This document shows positions 22,909-41,956 of a stretch of 64,000 bases of DNA, piece by piece. A model generated the notes under the pieces. That model saw only the letters and a list, made by a program, of their open reading frames with translations, was not told the DNA's origin and did not search any database. Both the position numbers and the translations under genes were made by a program. Position 1 is the first letter of the stretch, and each line of letters starts with the position of its first letter. Origin of the DNA: Edaphochlamys debaryana (Eukaryota; Chlorophyta; Chlorophyceae; Chlamydomonadales); NCBI GenBank assembly GCA_016858145.1, contig JAEHOE010000011.1, positions 1,054,001 through 1,118,000 of the forward strand, read 5' to 3'.

Positions 22909-25768
22909 ATGACCGATTACTTGAAGCAGTTCATAGACCGGGCAACGGATGTGCCCATGCAGCTGAGGCGGCGGCTGGCGCTGATCCGTGACCTTGACGA
23001 GAAGGCACAGGCTCTGCACCGGGAGGTGGATGAGCACTGCAAGAAGCTCCTCGCCGAGCGGACCAACAAGAAGCCAAAGCTCTCCCCTTCGGAGGACCCC
23101 ACACCTCCATACGACGTGGAGTCAGCCCTCAAGCGGCTCATAGGGCTGGCGGACGAAAAGGTGAGGCGCCGGGTGGGGAGGGGCAAGGCAGGACAGGGGG
23201 CCGGGGGGGGGCGCTGCTGCTTGGACGCCTGGACCTGTCCGGAGGCTGTTGTTAACAGTCACTACGAGGGAGAAGGTGTTTCGGCCCTTCCAATACTGAG
23301 GCGAGAGGATAGTGAGTTGAGGTGCAAGACTCCGCGGCGTGCTTCTGCCATTGGCGCTTGCAGCATTCATGCGGCCGAGCTGGCCCAAAGAGTGAACCGC
23401 TCAGGCGACCTGCTGGGGACCTGGAGTTGACATCCCGAGATATGGCGCCTGCAACGGTGCCATAGCGTGGGCAAACGAGGGTCTGGCTCCATGCCTTTGC
23501 ACGAGAGTCGGCCCCGGATCCACCACGTATCTAAGCACGTTCTCTCTCCTCAAAGGGCTCGGTGCGCTGCCTGTGGGTTGGGTTGGTGCCCGCCTATCCC
23601 GCCAGGGGCCTGCCTGCAGGCCCCAGATTCGAAGGCTCGGCCCAGCCTGCCACGCCTTTGCAGTAGTCTGCATGCCCGCAGACCACACACCCCTTCCCGT
23701 TCGTTTCAGCCGGGTTCGCGCGTTTCGCTGCTTTGGGTTCACTTTAGCAATCACTAATCGGGGTCAGCACCTTTTCCCTCTGTAGCACGGTTGCGCAACC
23801 CCAGGCAGGGTCCTGTCATGCGTCCGCCACCCTCCATCCCCCGAGGCCTCCGGCGCGGTCATGCGCCGCTCTTAAACCACGCCTGCTACGCCTGCTCGGT
23901 CCATACTTCCGTACATGCTCGGCTCGCTCGGGTGGCCTCCTGCGTGCCACCGTTCATTATGTATACTCCTCGGCGCCCCCACCCGTGCGTGTCCCGACAG
24001 GTCAATATCGCAAACCAGATATATGACTTCATGGACAAGCACATTAACCAGCTGGACACGGACCTAGCAGCGCTAGACGCGGAGATTGACGCGGACCGCA
24101 AGGAGCTGGGGCTGGAGGCGGAGGAGACTGCCAGCGAAAAGCTCGGCCTCGATGTGCCCAAGGTGGGTCGGGCAGGCCAGGAGACTGATAAGGGGACGTG
24201 CGTGGGTGCACAAGATGTGGCGTGTGTAGTTTGGCGGCGGGAATAAACTGACTGACTCATGAAAACGGGGGTCGGGTTTGGGTGCGTTCCGAGGGGAGTG
24301 GGGACCGTTGGGGCGACTGCATGTCGCGGTTCACTGGTCTGTTCATATGAACATGCATGTGGACCCACTTGTGGGTAGGGGCCCTGGTCTTCGGTGATGC
24401 GGTAAAAGGCGGACGCATCCAAAGCACTCTAGCAGCACTGGCTCCATTTGCTATGTTCTCTGGAACGGCCACATGCCCGGGCTGTCTGACGGCCCCGAGG
24501 GCCGAAGTACCGCCCGCGTTATGCATGTGTGCCATGTGTGGCCGGATCTGTGAGAGCGGCACGTCGGCGCAGGCGCACGGCGGGCGGGCGGCTGCCCCTG
24601 TCAGCCAGAATGGAGCAGCTGACTACTCCCCTACGCAAGCTGTGAACTACCCTAAAGAGTCGGTCTGAGCTCCCCTCATCTCTCGTGCCTGGTTACCGTG
24701 CAGGGAGCACAGCCCCCCTCAGCGGCGCGGCAAGTGGTGGAGCCAAAGAAGAAGCGGGGGCGCAAGAAGGAGTCGGAGGTTGCAGGTGGGTGTAGTGGGT
24801 CCTGTCCCGCCACGCAGCTGGGCTCATCCAAAGGCCATCGGCCCCGGGGCGCGGGTCAATCTGTGCCGGTTCGCTGACGGTTGGGCGGGGAACGAACGGT
24901 GCGGGTCTTGCGACGATCCCCGTGCACGCACGCCTGTATGCCGCACTACGGGGCATGTAGCACATGGGGCATGCCGTAATTGCATCGGTTCGAAGAAGCC
25001 AGCCATCTGTGCAGTCTCTGTGTCTTGCTAGTGCGCCTATGGCAGCCCCGGTGTAAAGGGGCCGGGGCGGGCTGTGGAAAAGCCTCCGAGGATGCCACGG
25101 AGCGAGGTAGCCGACAGGGGGGCAGCAACACCTACGTGCTGGGTCGGTGCGAGTATCCTTCGTACCCTCCTATCTCACGTTGGCTGCGCCTAGCCGTCCA
25201 TGGGAGGTGGTCTCTGTGAGGCTCCTTGCCGATCAAGCCTAAACCGGATTGCGTTGGCCCAGGCGGGGTGCACTACTCGGCTGGCGGGGTGCACTTCTCT
25301 GCTGGCGTTCCGGTTTCACGCGTCCACGTGCAGCTTGTCCCCACCCACCGCGCTCCCCCTCTTGCCAAACTGGGCTCTTCCGCCCACCTGCCCACCGTTG
25401 CTGCTGTTGCTCCCCCCTGCCGGCTCCCTCGCTCCATGCCTCGCCTCTACCCTGCTCTGCTCCCTGGCCTCGCTGACGCCAACCGCACCGCCCCGCGCCA
25501 TCCCCTTTGCCCCGCGCCTTCCCTAACCGCAGGCGCCGCCGCGGCCGCCGCGGGCTTGGCGCCCATCGAGAACGAGCCCGCCTACTGCATCTGCAACAAG
25601 CCCTCCTCGGGGCAGATGGTGGGCTGCGACAACCCCGACTGCACCATAGAGTGGTTCCACTTTGAGTGCGTGGGGCTCAAGGCGGAGCCCGTGGGGACCT
25701 GGTACTGCCCCATCTGCCGGGGCGAGACGGCTAAGCCGGCGGGGACCAAGCGCCAGGGCCGCAAGTAG
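22909..25768 (+). CDS. ING-family PHD-finger histone reader
   Basis: Four exons: 22909-23160, 24001-24162, 24704-24785, 25533-25768; 732 nt, 243 residues, all junctions in phase. The N-terminal helical domain begins YLKQFIDRATDVPMQLRRRL and continues DEKAQALHREVDEHCKKLL, typical of the ING dimerisation domain. A basic patch PKKKRGRKK is a likely nuclear signal. The C-terminal PHD finger is complete: C184-x-C186-x10-C197-x4-C202-x5-H208-x2-C211-x12-C224-x2-C227. Y183, S190, M194 and W206 stand where ING proteins hold trimethylated H3K4. Such proteins sit in histone acetyltransferase or deacetylase complexes and guide them to active promoters. Length and order match animal and plant INGs closely. 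Which ING paralogue it is cannot be told from sequence alone. Confidence 0.93.
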
Positions 25769-26589
25769 CATGGGTTGCTGAGGGCTGGTGGATCGTGGAG
25801 GTGGAGGACTGGCGGAGAAGGGCGGGCGGAGGTTGCTATTGCGCGGCGGGGGCTCCGCGGCCCCAGCCCCGCCTGCCCCGGTGGAGGACGGAGGGTCGAG
25901 TGCGGACGGAGAAGCTCTTGCTCCAAGAGGACGCACTGTGCTGGGAGGCGACGGGGGAAATGGTGGGGGCCGCGGATGGACAAGACGCGGCGAGCATACA
26001 TACCGACCGTTGCATGCATGCTGCAAGACCTACGGACTGACTCTTGAACGAGCCCGCATGCCCGCACCTGCATGCCCGCACCTGCAACTGCCAAGCGAGG
26101 GGTGCTGCTGCGGTTGGTGGGCAGGACCACTGCTGAACGACGATAGATGTGTGACATAGATAATTCAGGCCTTTTCCCTGTCATGAGGACACCCTTGGTG
26201 ACATGCGTCCTCAGGTCACGCGTGGCAGCTAGCGGCTTGTTGGCAGTGGCGGGTGGGGCATGCTTCGGGGCCGTCGGGGCTCTGGTTGCTTTGGGGCCGT
26301 CGGACCAGCACTTGCGCTGTAGAGCCGCGGGCACGGCACTTGAGCTGTACAGGAGACACGACGTCTGGACTTGCTTGGACAGAACTGGTACTTGCTTGGT
26401 GGCGCATTCGGGTGAGGCGCCTACTCGGCGCAATAGTATCGACGTCTTCCGATATAAGCGCTGCTGTTGTGGATGAGGTTGCGGTCAGCCAACCGCATAC
26501 AGAGGTTGACTTGCGCCGGGAGGAAGGGGTTGCTTGGCGCTGTTGCTGGAAGTGCTAGCGGGTGAAGGAGTTGGTGCCAGTAGAGAAGC

Positions 26590-26594
26590 TGTAA
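26590..26594 (+). other. Candidate poly(A) signal of the ING gene
   Basis: TGTAA followed by ACG, about 820 bases after the ING stop codon, on the sense strand. Confidence 0.5.
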
Positions 26595-26726
26595 ACGTAT
26601 GCATGGCTGGTCGGTCCTCCACACAAGTGGTGGTCGTGAACACAAGTCTGCACCGGTACCGAGGCTCAGCCATATATAGGCTATGCGCAGAGGGAGTGAG
26701 CAGACAACCACTCGCAAAAGCACTGA

Positions 26727-26731
26727 TTACA
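26727..26731 (-). other. Candidate poly(A) signal of the LRR gene
   Basis: TGTAA on the - strand, about 1.26 kb after the stop at 27994. Confidence 0.45.
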
Positions 26732-27993
26732 GATATGTGCACGCAGAGATACCGCTACTGACGCCAGAACGCCGGCGCATTAGCTAGCCTCCATCCCGGC
26801 GTTGACGCTCCGTCCCCACCCTCCATGCAAGTTGACCTGCCACGTATACGTCAGCCGCCGCCAGCTCGGCGCATCATCACAGATGCGCGGCGCCCCATCC
26901 AGCCATACCCTTCGCGCACACCGCTCTGGCATGCCCTCGCCCGCCCCCTCTCCTTGCCCCACGCTCACTCGAGCTTCTGCACGTCTGGTCCCCACACCAA
27001 GTCACCACCCATCGATGCCCTACACGCGCCTTGAAATCGCATGCGCAAGCGACCCTCAGCCGTGCATCTCCTGATCCGCAAGCACGCGCCCACCACTGTT
27101 CCCACCGTTTCCAGGAGGGCTCGTTAATGCAGTACGTCTATCGACTCTTCTTGTCAGCACCCGTCATCCTAGACCTGGCTCTCAAGGGATCCCGTCCTAT
27201 TGCCAGCAGCTGAGAGGGGCCTCTTATTAAGTCAACGCCCATCACGCTAGACTGAGGGTTTCAAGGAGCCCCAAACACAAGCCCCTTCCCCTTTGCACCG
27301 CACGTGTGCCCGAGGGACTAACCCAATCAAGCTCGCTACTGAATGGACGATACATCCGTATTCACGCACGGCCGTGATCCCCCTGATCCCCCTCGCGACC
27401 CCGCCCCAGCCCCGCTGACGGCCCTATGCCGCGAATCCGTGGCACTACCGCCGCCAACCGTCAAGTCTCCGCGGCCCTCTCCACCCAGCAGCCGTAAAGC
27501 CTTGCCCCGCCGCCTGCTGTGCCCTGCTCCGGTGTTGGACACCCGTGGGCGCTGCTCCCTGCTCGCGCACCCGGCTCCGGCTACACATCGCCGGACCAAG
27601 CGTAGCACCGTGCACCTGCGCCGCGCACCCTGCTGCTGCCGTGGCCTCCGGCGCGAGGCGCCATCCCTGCTCGCTCCCGGCACTCCACGCGCCGAGTAAG
27701 CTTCTGGCGAGGACGCGAAAGTCACAGCAGGGCGCTGCCGCGGGGCCCAGCGCCGCTGATTCCAAGGCCGAGACCGCGTGTCATCCGCGCGCGTGCCTTG
27801 CCAGGGCCCGTCGCCCGGAGCTCCACGCCAGCGCAGGCCGCCGCGCGCTGCCACGAGACCGGCCAACGCCCCGGCGGCATCACCGCACCGACCGGTACTG
27901 GTACCGGTACTGGTACCGCGGCCTGTGCCGCCACCGCAGCAGCAGCCTCCGTGCCCCATGCCCGCAGGCCCCATCCTCCCAACGAGCCCCGCC

Positions 27994-30900
27994 CTAGCTG
28001 TCCCCCTTGAGCCCCAGCAGCTGCTTGATGCTGAACTTGTTGTTCCGCTTGAGCGCCTTGGCCAGCGCCTTGGCGTCCTTCTCCTCCACGGGGTTGCCGG
28101 GCAGCAGCTGTGGGCGGCAGCGGAGGTTCGCGGAGGGCCGAGTAAATCAGGCGAGGGGGGCAGGGTGAGAGAGCCGGCGTGGTGGCGGTGGGCTGCGATG
28201 TGGGTCGCTGGGAGGCGGCCACACCGGCCGCAGGCAGCGCTGCTGCCATGGCGTGACTGGTGGTTCCAGGCCCTTGCTACGTACGAGGTTGCTAAGATGC
28301 AACGAGGCGTCAGCCCCAACCGCCCCCGCAGCCCCAAAGCCCCCTGGAGCGACAGCGACCAACGCTGTTGTGCGCGGCTAGTGTGGCCGCACGGAGTCAA
28401 GCCCGCACGCCCGCACCTGCATGTGCTTGAGCGACTGGTTGGCGGAAATGGCGGCGGTGAGCGCCTGGCAGCCGGTCTTGCCGATGTTGTTGAAGGCAAG
28501 GCCCAGCTTTTTGAGGCTGTTGGACGAGCGGATGACCTGCAGAGATGGTATCAGCGTAGGGGGCGTCGAGGCGCGTCAAGGCTTTGCCTGTGATGCCTCT
28601 TCCACTGGTGGCTGTTGGTGAGCGCGCTTGCTTGCAATCCTCAGTCCGAGCGCTGAACCCGTGCACCCCACCCGCCCTCGCCCCTCAACAACTCGCCCCT
28701 GCTGCGCCCAGCTCCCACGGTCCGTGGTGCCTCCTCCCCGCAGTGCCCAGGCACCCTTGGCGGCCGCACCTGTGCCAGCGCCATGGCCCCCTGGTCCCCA
28801 ATCTTGTTGTACGCCAGCTGCAGCTGCGTGAGGCTGGGGTTGTCCTTGATGGCCTCCGCCAGAATGGCGCAGCCCACGTCCGTGATGTTGTTGTCGGGCA
28901 GGTCCAGAGCCGTGACCGACTTGTTCTCGCGCAGGCCGTCGCAGATGAGCCGCAGACCGCCGTCGCCTGCGGGGAGGGGTCAGGAAGGATGGGACATGGG
29001 AGGGAAGGTGGAGTGGGGACGCGAGGGAATGGGCCGGCATGAGGGAACCGCACGTGCGAGCGGTTCGAGCGTTGCGTTGCAGGCAGGCAGGCCCCGGGTT
29101 TGCCCCGCGCCGTGGCACGCACATCGAGACCGCCCCGCTCGGCACCGGCCCTCAAGCACCGACCCCTTCCCCGCCGCATCCGCCCCCGCGCCCCGCCCAA
29201 GCCCCACCCACCCAGGTAGTTGTGCGACAGCGACAGCGCGCGCACGCGCGCCGAGCTGCGCAGGAAGTTGGCGAGCTTCATGCAGCCCTCGGGTGAGAGC
29301 CGCATCTGCGCATGGAACATGCAGGCGCCCGGGTTCTCGCCGTTGAGGAAGTTGACAAAGTCCGACAGCTTCTCGGGCGGGGGCGCGGCGGGGTCCGCGG
29401 CCACCACCGGCCCCGCCGCGCCCGCGGCGGCCCCCGCGGCGTCTGCCCCTGCCGCGTCGGCGGCGGCGGCGGCCGCACCGGCTGCAGCTGCGGCTGCGCC
29501 TGCTTCGGGCGCGCTTGTCGAGGCCGCCGGCGCCTCCTCGGCGCCGCTGGCGGCGCGTGCGAGAGCCTGTGGCCAGGCGGGTGGAGCGGGGGCGCGGGCG
29601 GGGGTTAGCCTTGGTGGAGGCGGGCTGGCGTGAGCCCCCCACGCGCGCAGCGTCAGGTCAGCAGCCCAAAGTTTCCCCAACGATGTCCGGCAGGCGACCG
29701 CAGCAGTGTACAAGCCGTCGGCCTGGCCCGCGTGCCGTCCGTCGGTGCCCCCGCCTCCGGGTTAGCCCGCACGGGAGCCCGCAGACTGGGGTGACGTTCC
29801 CGGCACTGCCCAAGGGTCCCACAAGCCAGTGCTCGAACCTCGGAGTCCGGTTTAATAGCATTCCCCCCGCTGCCCCGCGAGGCCTTCGCTGTCCTCTCTC
29901 CCATTTACCAGCGATCCTTCTGCCGCCAGCCGCAGCCTCCAACCCGCCTCTAGTCCCCGCCCCCCGGCCCCCGTCAAGCATCCGGTAGCGAGGCTTCTCC
30001 ATTGCACGCATACCTCTGCCCTGGGGGCTGTCACCCCAACCTGCGCCCCGACCCTCCCCGCACAGCCCCCTCCCATCCTCACCGCCGCATCGCCCGCGTC
30101 CCGTGGCGAGGCCGCAGGCGGCGAGGCCAGCGGGCTGGCCGCGGCCTCCCCGCCCTCCGCCGCCGCTGCTGCTGCCGCTGCCCCCGCCGCCCCGTCCTCC
30201 AGAGTAAGTGCCTCCAGTCCAGGCGTGGCCCCCCCTGCGCTCGTGCTGGGCTGCGAGTCTGCCGCCGCCGCAACGTCGTTGGGCGTGTGAGCGGCCTCTG
30301 CAGGAGGGGTGGAGGGAGGAAGCGGGAGCGGAAGAGAGACGTGAGCGCCGGCCACCAAGTCGCCATGGGGGCGGGCCATCCACGATGCAGGCCCAATGGC
30401 TCAGCAGGGGAGCGTGAGAGGGACTGTAAGGTGCACGGAAACCTAGGGCATGGTGGAGGGGGACCTTATGGCCTAGCCAGAGGGAGTCTAGGTGCACGGC
30501 CACTTAGCGGTCGTTGCCGTCGCATGGCCGCCCTGACCCTGATGGGTGGCCCCCGAGGACGCCCTCACAAGTCACAATGCTGTGATAGACGGCTTCGCGC
30601 TGAACGCAGCGCCGACGGCCTAAGCGGATCATAGAGGCTGTCAGTCGGCTGCCCCGGTTCCCCCTGCTGATGCAAGCGCCTAGGGAGCTCTCCACCCCAG
30701 ATGAGCCCTGCTGATGTTGGGCGGGGACGCATCCTGAGGCCCACCAGGGGTATGGTCGTGCGCCTGCATTCAAGGCCCCACAATTACGGCTGCCGTGGAG
30801 CCGTCACCGTTGGGTGTGCGCGTGCTGCCGCCCCGCCCTGCCCTGCCCCGCCCCGCCTGAGCCCCGGCAACCCGAGGCACCCCAGCCACCCACACCGCGC

Positions 30901-32609
30901 CCGCCCGCTGGCGGCTGAGATCCACGGTTCCGATCCCGGCTCAACTCCGAAGGGGAAGTGCGTGTGGCGCTGAGACACTAAGCCGCCCCCGCCACCCATC
31001 CCAGCCTGCTAGCCTGCCCCGTAACGCCTCAACCAAGACCCCAACACCCGCGCCAGCCCCAACCCAGATCCCCATCCCCACTTCCCCGACGCCGGATCTG
31101 CATCCAGAACCAGATCCGGATCTCAAACCCACCGTCCTCCATGACGATCATGAACTGCTTGTCCGCGGGCTGCTCCGGCGCCAGCGGCTTGGCCAGCTCC
31201 TTGAACTTGGAGGCATCGGCCCACTTGATGGCCCCGGGCATGGGCATGAAGAAGGGGTCCTCGTCATCGTCGTCCTCGTCCTCCAGGTCCGCCCCCGGCC
31301 CCGCGCCCTTGCTGCTGGCGGCCTCGCTGCTCTCGTCGTCGCTGACGGGGCCCATGCCCCCGTCGCCCGCCACCGTTTTGGTGACGTGCAGGCGCTGTAG
31401 CGAGTTGAGCGCGAGCGACAGCATGTCCTCCAGCTGCTTGTGCCCCGAGGCGCGGGCCGCCATGACGCCGCTTTGGAGCTTCTCCGACTCCTCCTTGAGC
31501 AGCTGGGGGGAGAGATGGAGGGTGAGAGGAGGGAGGCGGAGGCGTCGGTATGGGTGCAGAGAGCGGGGCGGGGGGAGGCAGAGGGTCGAGGCGGTTGCGT
31601 AACGGCGCTGCGGCGTCCCAGTCAGGCCGAAGGTGAGAAAGGAGCCCGGATGGCGATCAGCGTCGGCAGGCGAACCAGGCAGCGGCGTACGTACCTCCAG
31701 CTCCAGCCGTTCAGAGCCGTGCACTTGCTGCAGCACCTTCCGCATAGCGTTGTCCAGGTTCGTTTCGATAAGGTCAAAGTCCGCCTCCGCTGTCTGCGCC
31801 TGCAGCTCGGACGCCTGTGGCCACCGGACGCCCCGGAGGTTGGGCTTCAGACCACCGGTCCCTTGCCCGCAGGCGTAACCCCACAGCCAGCTACCAACCC
31901 ATAGCCGGCGCCACCCCACTGCAGGCGGGACCCCGGGATCGCGCCCACCCGACCAGGTCCCCACCAGCTTTCGCATTTGCGTGATGAGGAGCTGCTGCTC
32001 CGACGAGAGTGCGAACTTGACGCTGAGCACGGCTCCATGGACGCGAGAGAGCTCCTCCTGCGGGCCGAATGCGGGGTCGACATGTGCCACATTTGCCAGG
32101 AAGTGCGAGGGCGCCCGGAACTCACTTTGGTGCTCCGTGGCACGGGGATCGACCCCGACGTGAAGTTGGATACTGCTTGCTGGACCTCCTGCAGGACGGC
32201 GCGCAGCGACAGTGCCTTGTCCCCTGCGGACCCAGAGTGTCGCGAAGCGCAGTGTGGCCCCGTTAGCACCCAGCATATAGCACATGCGTCCTGCAGCAAG
32301 CTCGTTGGTGCCCGCTTGCCTGTCGTCAGGTAGCCCGCAATAGAGGGTTCATCGGGCGGAAGGTCCTGTAGCTCTTCCAAAGCGGCGTCCACGGACTTTT
32401 GTGCAGCCTACAGGACCGCAGGTTACCCATGTTAAAGAGCCTGCAGACCTGTCGCAGCGACGATGCAATCGAGAAACAAAGCCCACCTGGTAGAGCTGCT
32501 TCGCCTCCGCGGAGAAGGTACCCTCGTACTTCTGTAGCTGGTTGCATAGAGTCTGGAACTCGCTGAGGACCCCCTTGAACTGCGACGCCCCACCAGAGAT
32601 GGAAGCCAT
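27994..32609 (-). CDS. Coiled-coil, acidic and ribonuclease-inhibitor-type LRR protein
   Basis: Ten exons on the - strand: 32609-32487, 32407-32126, 32057-31965, 31814-31695, 31502-31133, 30297-30083, 29566-29212, 28966-28770, 28536-28417, 28107-27994; 1,989 nt, 662 residues, all in phase. The N-terminal half is alpha-helical and coiled-coil-like (FKGVLSEFQTLCNQLQKYEG, then DFDLIETNLDNAMRKVLQQV and EESEKLQSGVMAARASGHKQ). It is followed by an acidic run EDEDDDDEDPFF and an Ala-rich linker. Residues 507-640 hold about five repeats of 28 residues of the ribonuclease-inhibitor or RanGAP type: LSLSHNYLGDGG, LDLPDNNITDVG, LQLAYNKIGDQG, LGLAFNNIGKTG. Such repeats bind other proteins. A possible 66-base intron inside exon 2 (from about 32300) cannot be excluded, as it would also keep the frame. 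I do not recognise a named orthologue; a flagellar or scaffold role is open. Confidence 0.75.
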
Positions 32610-34230
32610 CTCGCTGTGGACGCCTCTCCGCGGCCTACGCCTGCCGCGGCCTCGCCTACCCCTAGCCCTGAGCTGTTCTGGACGTGGGACAATGCTCGCG
32701 ATTCGTTTGGTTCGCCGGCAAGTGAATTACAGCACCGCACGGGCCTGTGAGGGACTGGGACTCGCACAGATGAACTTTACGTAGGCATGTATTATGAAGG
32801 GGTAAGTTATGGACGCAGAGCGTGTTGCGAGACTTTGTCGCAATCGGTCGCGGGAGGCGATCTACCCCGAGTGACAAACCACGCGCGACAAACCCGTACG
32901 CGCTCGCTCACATGCATGCGGCGCATCCAATGCATACACCTGATTTGGTATCACATCGTGCACTCGCGCCCGCCGGTCTGCCGGCCCCGACATGGGCCGA
33001 CATGTGTGCATAGCGCCTGCGCCTTGCACGGCTACCAGCGCGAGCGCTTAGGGGTTTTACATAGAGGAGAGTGGGGATGCTTGGGAGGGCGCCGGGGTGC
33101 GGAAATACCCCTTGAATCCCTCGGCCGTTCGTGGCAGTAGCTGCCCCTCCCCACCTAGGCGTTAAGTGACCATCGGTGACTCCTGTCGAGCACGGTGTCA
33201 GGCCTGGGCACCACAGCTGCCGGCGCAGGTGTCAAAGGTTGGGTTGTGGTCGCTAGAACGCTGGGAAGGCTCAAGGGGTCTGGCTAAACAGCCAGAGGAG
33301 GCCAGCCTGGCCCTTCACCTTACAACATCGTCCTAGGCAGTAGCTGCCTTGCCCCCTCCTGTCTCCCCCTGCCTCCATCACTGATCCGCTTTTTGCGCTT
33401 ACGAGCACAGCTCACATCTCTAGCAGTAGTGTCACGGGTGCTGTGTGGGCGGCAGTAGGTACACCGCCCCGACCTGACCCGACCAGGTCAGCCTCGCCCC
33501 CCCCAGGCATGCCACCCCAGGCCACCCCGGGCACCTCTCTCCCGCCCCCATGCGCCATGGCCCATGGCCCTAATGCGTCTCAGCACCTCCACTCGTGCCT
33601 TGCTCCTAGGCATTCAGCAGGGCGCGTGGAGCAGCAAGCAGGTGCCGGGCCACGTCCGCAGCCACATACACACCCGCGCCCGGTCGAGCGCTACGCGACA
33701 TGAATCGCCGCCGTGTGTGGGGCTTACTTGCTTAGGGTGGGCGGGCACGACCTGAAACCGCCCACCTCACGCAGCCATCCGCCCATTCATCGAAACCGCA
33801 CCAGCCCGCCGCCCTGCCAGGCCGCCGTACGGCCCCGGCACTGCGGCCGAGACTCTCCACAGCCGTCCTGTGGGCCGTCGTACATTCGAGGCGGGGCACG
33901 GGGGTGGTCGGGCCGCTGTCACGTGTCGCGACTCGCGAGAGAAGAGGAGTGCATTCAACACCTGACGCCCGCGCTCTGCAAGCCCGCATCTAGCAATCAA
34001 GCGGCGGTACCTCTCCACGGCAGCGCCATCAGCGGCACCTGGGCTACCCCGCTGAGCTCACCCAGTCCGCCTGCCTACCTGACTACCGATAGTCCATCCG
34101 GTACGCAGCAACGGCCTCGGCATGGCAGGGCGCCCACGCGTCCTTCCCTCCCCCGTCCCCCTAAGCACACTAACCCGCCTGCCCCCTGCCTGCTGCCCCG
34201 TCCGCTACCCACCTTTGCGCTCTATCTGAT
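32610..34230. other. Spacer between protease 3' end and LRR gene start
   Basis: Both neighbours are on the - strand. TGTAA on the - strand at 33324-33320, and another at about 33061-33057, could end the protease transcript. The part nearest 32610 must hold the promoter and 5' UTR of the LRR gene, but I see no clear TATA box. Open frames here are short and lack domain signals. Confidence 0.45.
33320..33324 (-). other. Candidate poly(A) signal of the papain-family gene
   Basis: TGTAA on the - strand about 0.9 kb behind the stop at 34231. A second one lies near 33061-33057. Confidence 0.4.
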
Positions 34231-41417
<7,187 letters not shown>

Positions 41418-41956
41418 TGTCAATGCATCCCAGGTTGTTACAGAGTTGACGTAAGAATGCGTCGGTCAGGTTCGGGTAGGTAAAACGCCAGCTTACAAGC
41501 GCACAAGGCCGACCTGCCGTGGATTCCATGACAGAGCGGTTTTGCGCCAAGCCTGCCGGCAGACAAGTGCGGAGAGACCAAGGGGATATCTGCATTGTCT
41601 ACGTCTAGGGCACAAAGCGGTACTTATGGTCGCCCACCGTGGCGTGTACCTCGCTCCAGCGGCCTGGTCCCAGGTCCCAGTCTACAAGGACGCCAGCGGG
41701 GCCCGCCCCTCCCTCATGTCTTGTCCCCAATCTTCTCCACAGGGACGAACGCTCGCGCGCTGTTCGCAGGAGGACCTTTCTCCGCGGACACCCCGGGCCG
41801 TCCAAACCCTCCCCCCCCTTCCAAGCGTCCCTGCTGATGTCTGCATCTCGGTCCCCGGCCACCGGTACCCCGCCACCATCCGGCGCTCCCCACCTGGCCC
41901 GGGGCACTGAGGGGTCCTCGAGAACGGCCCAAGCACACCCTCACTCACTCGCTCCC
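41418..41956. other. Short spacer: methyltransferase 3' end and protease promoter
   Basis: Both flanking genes are on the - strand. TGTAA on the - strand near 41498-41494 would end the methyltransferase transcript only about 80 bases before the protease start codon. The protease promoter must therefore overlap the upstream 3' UTR or be very short. Confidence 0.5.

Larger units (their letters stand above)
25769..27993. other. Convergent 3' UTRs of the ING and LRR genes
   Basis: The ING gene (+) and the LRR gene (-) end toward each other. TGTAA occurs on the + strand at 26590-26594 and on the - strand at about 26731-26727. The two transcripts would therefore end about 130 bases apart, with 3' UTRs near 0.8 and 1.3 kb. 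I see no further gene. Confidence 0.55.

Noticed and set aside
30921..30960. tRNA-like GGTTCCGATCCCGG stretch
   Set aside because: The T-loop pattern is imperfect and no acceptor stem or anticodon arm fits around it. It lies in an intron of gene 4.
27994..32609. Two genes instead of one (coiled-coil gene and LRR gene)
   Set aside because: The 31133/30297 junction is in exact phase, the total is a whole number of codons, and I saw no stop, poly(A) signal or start between the halves.
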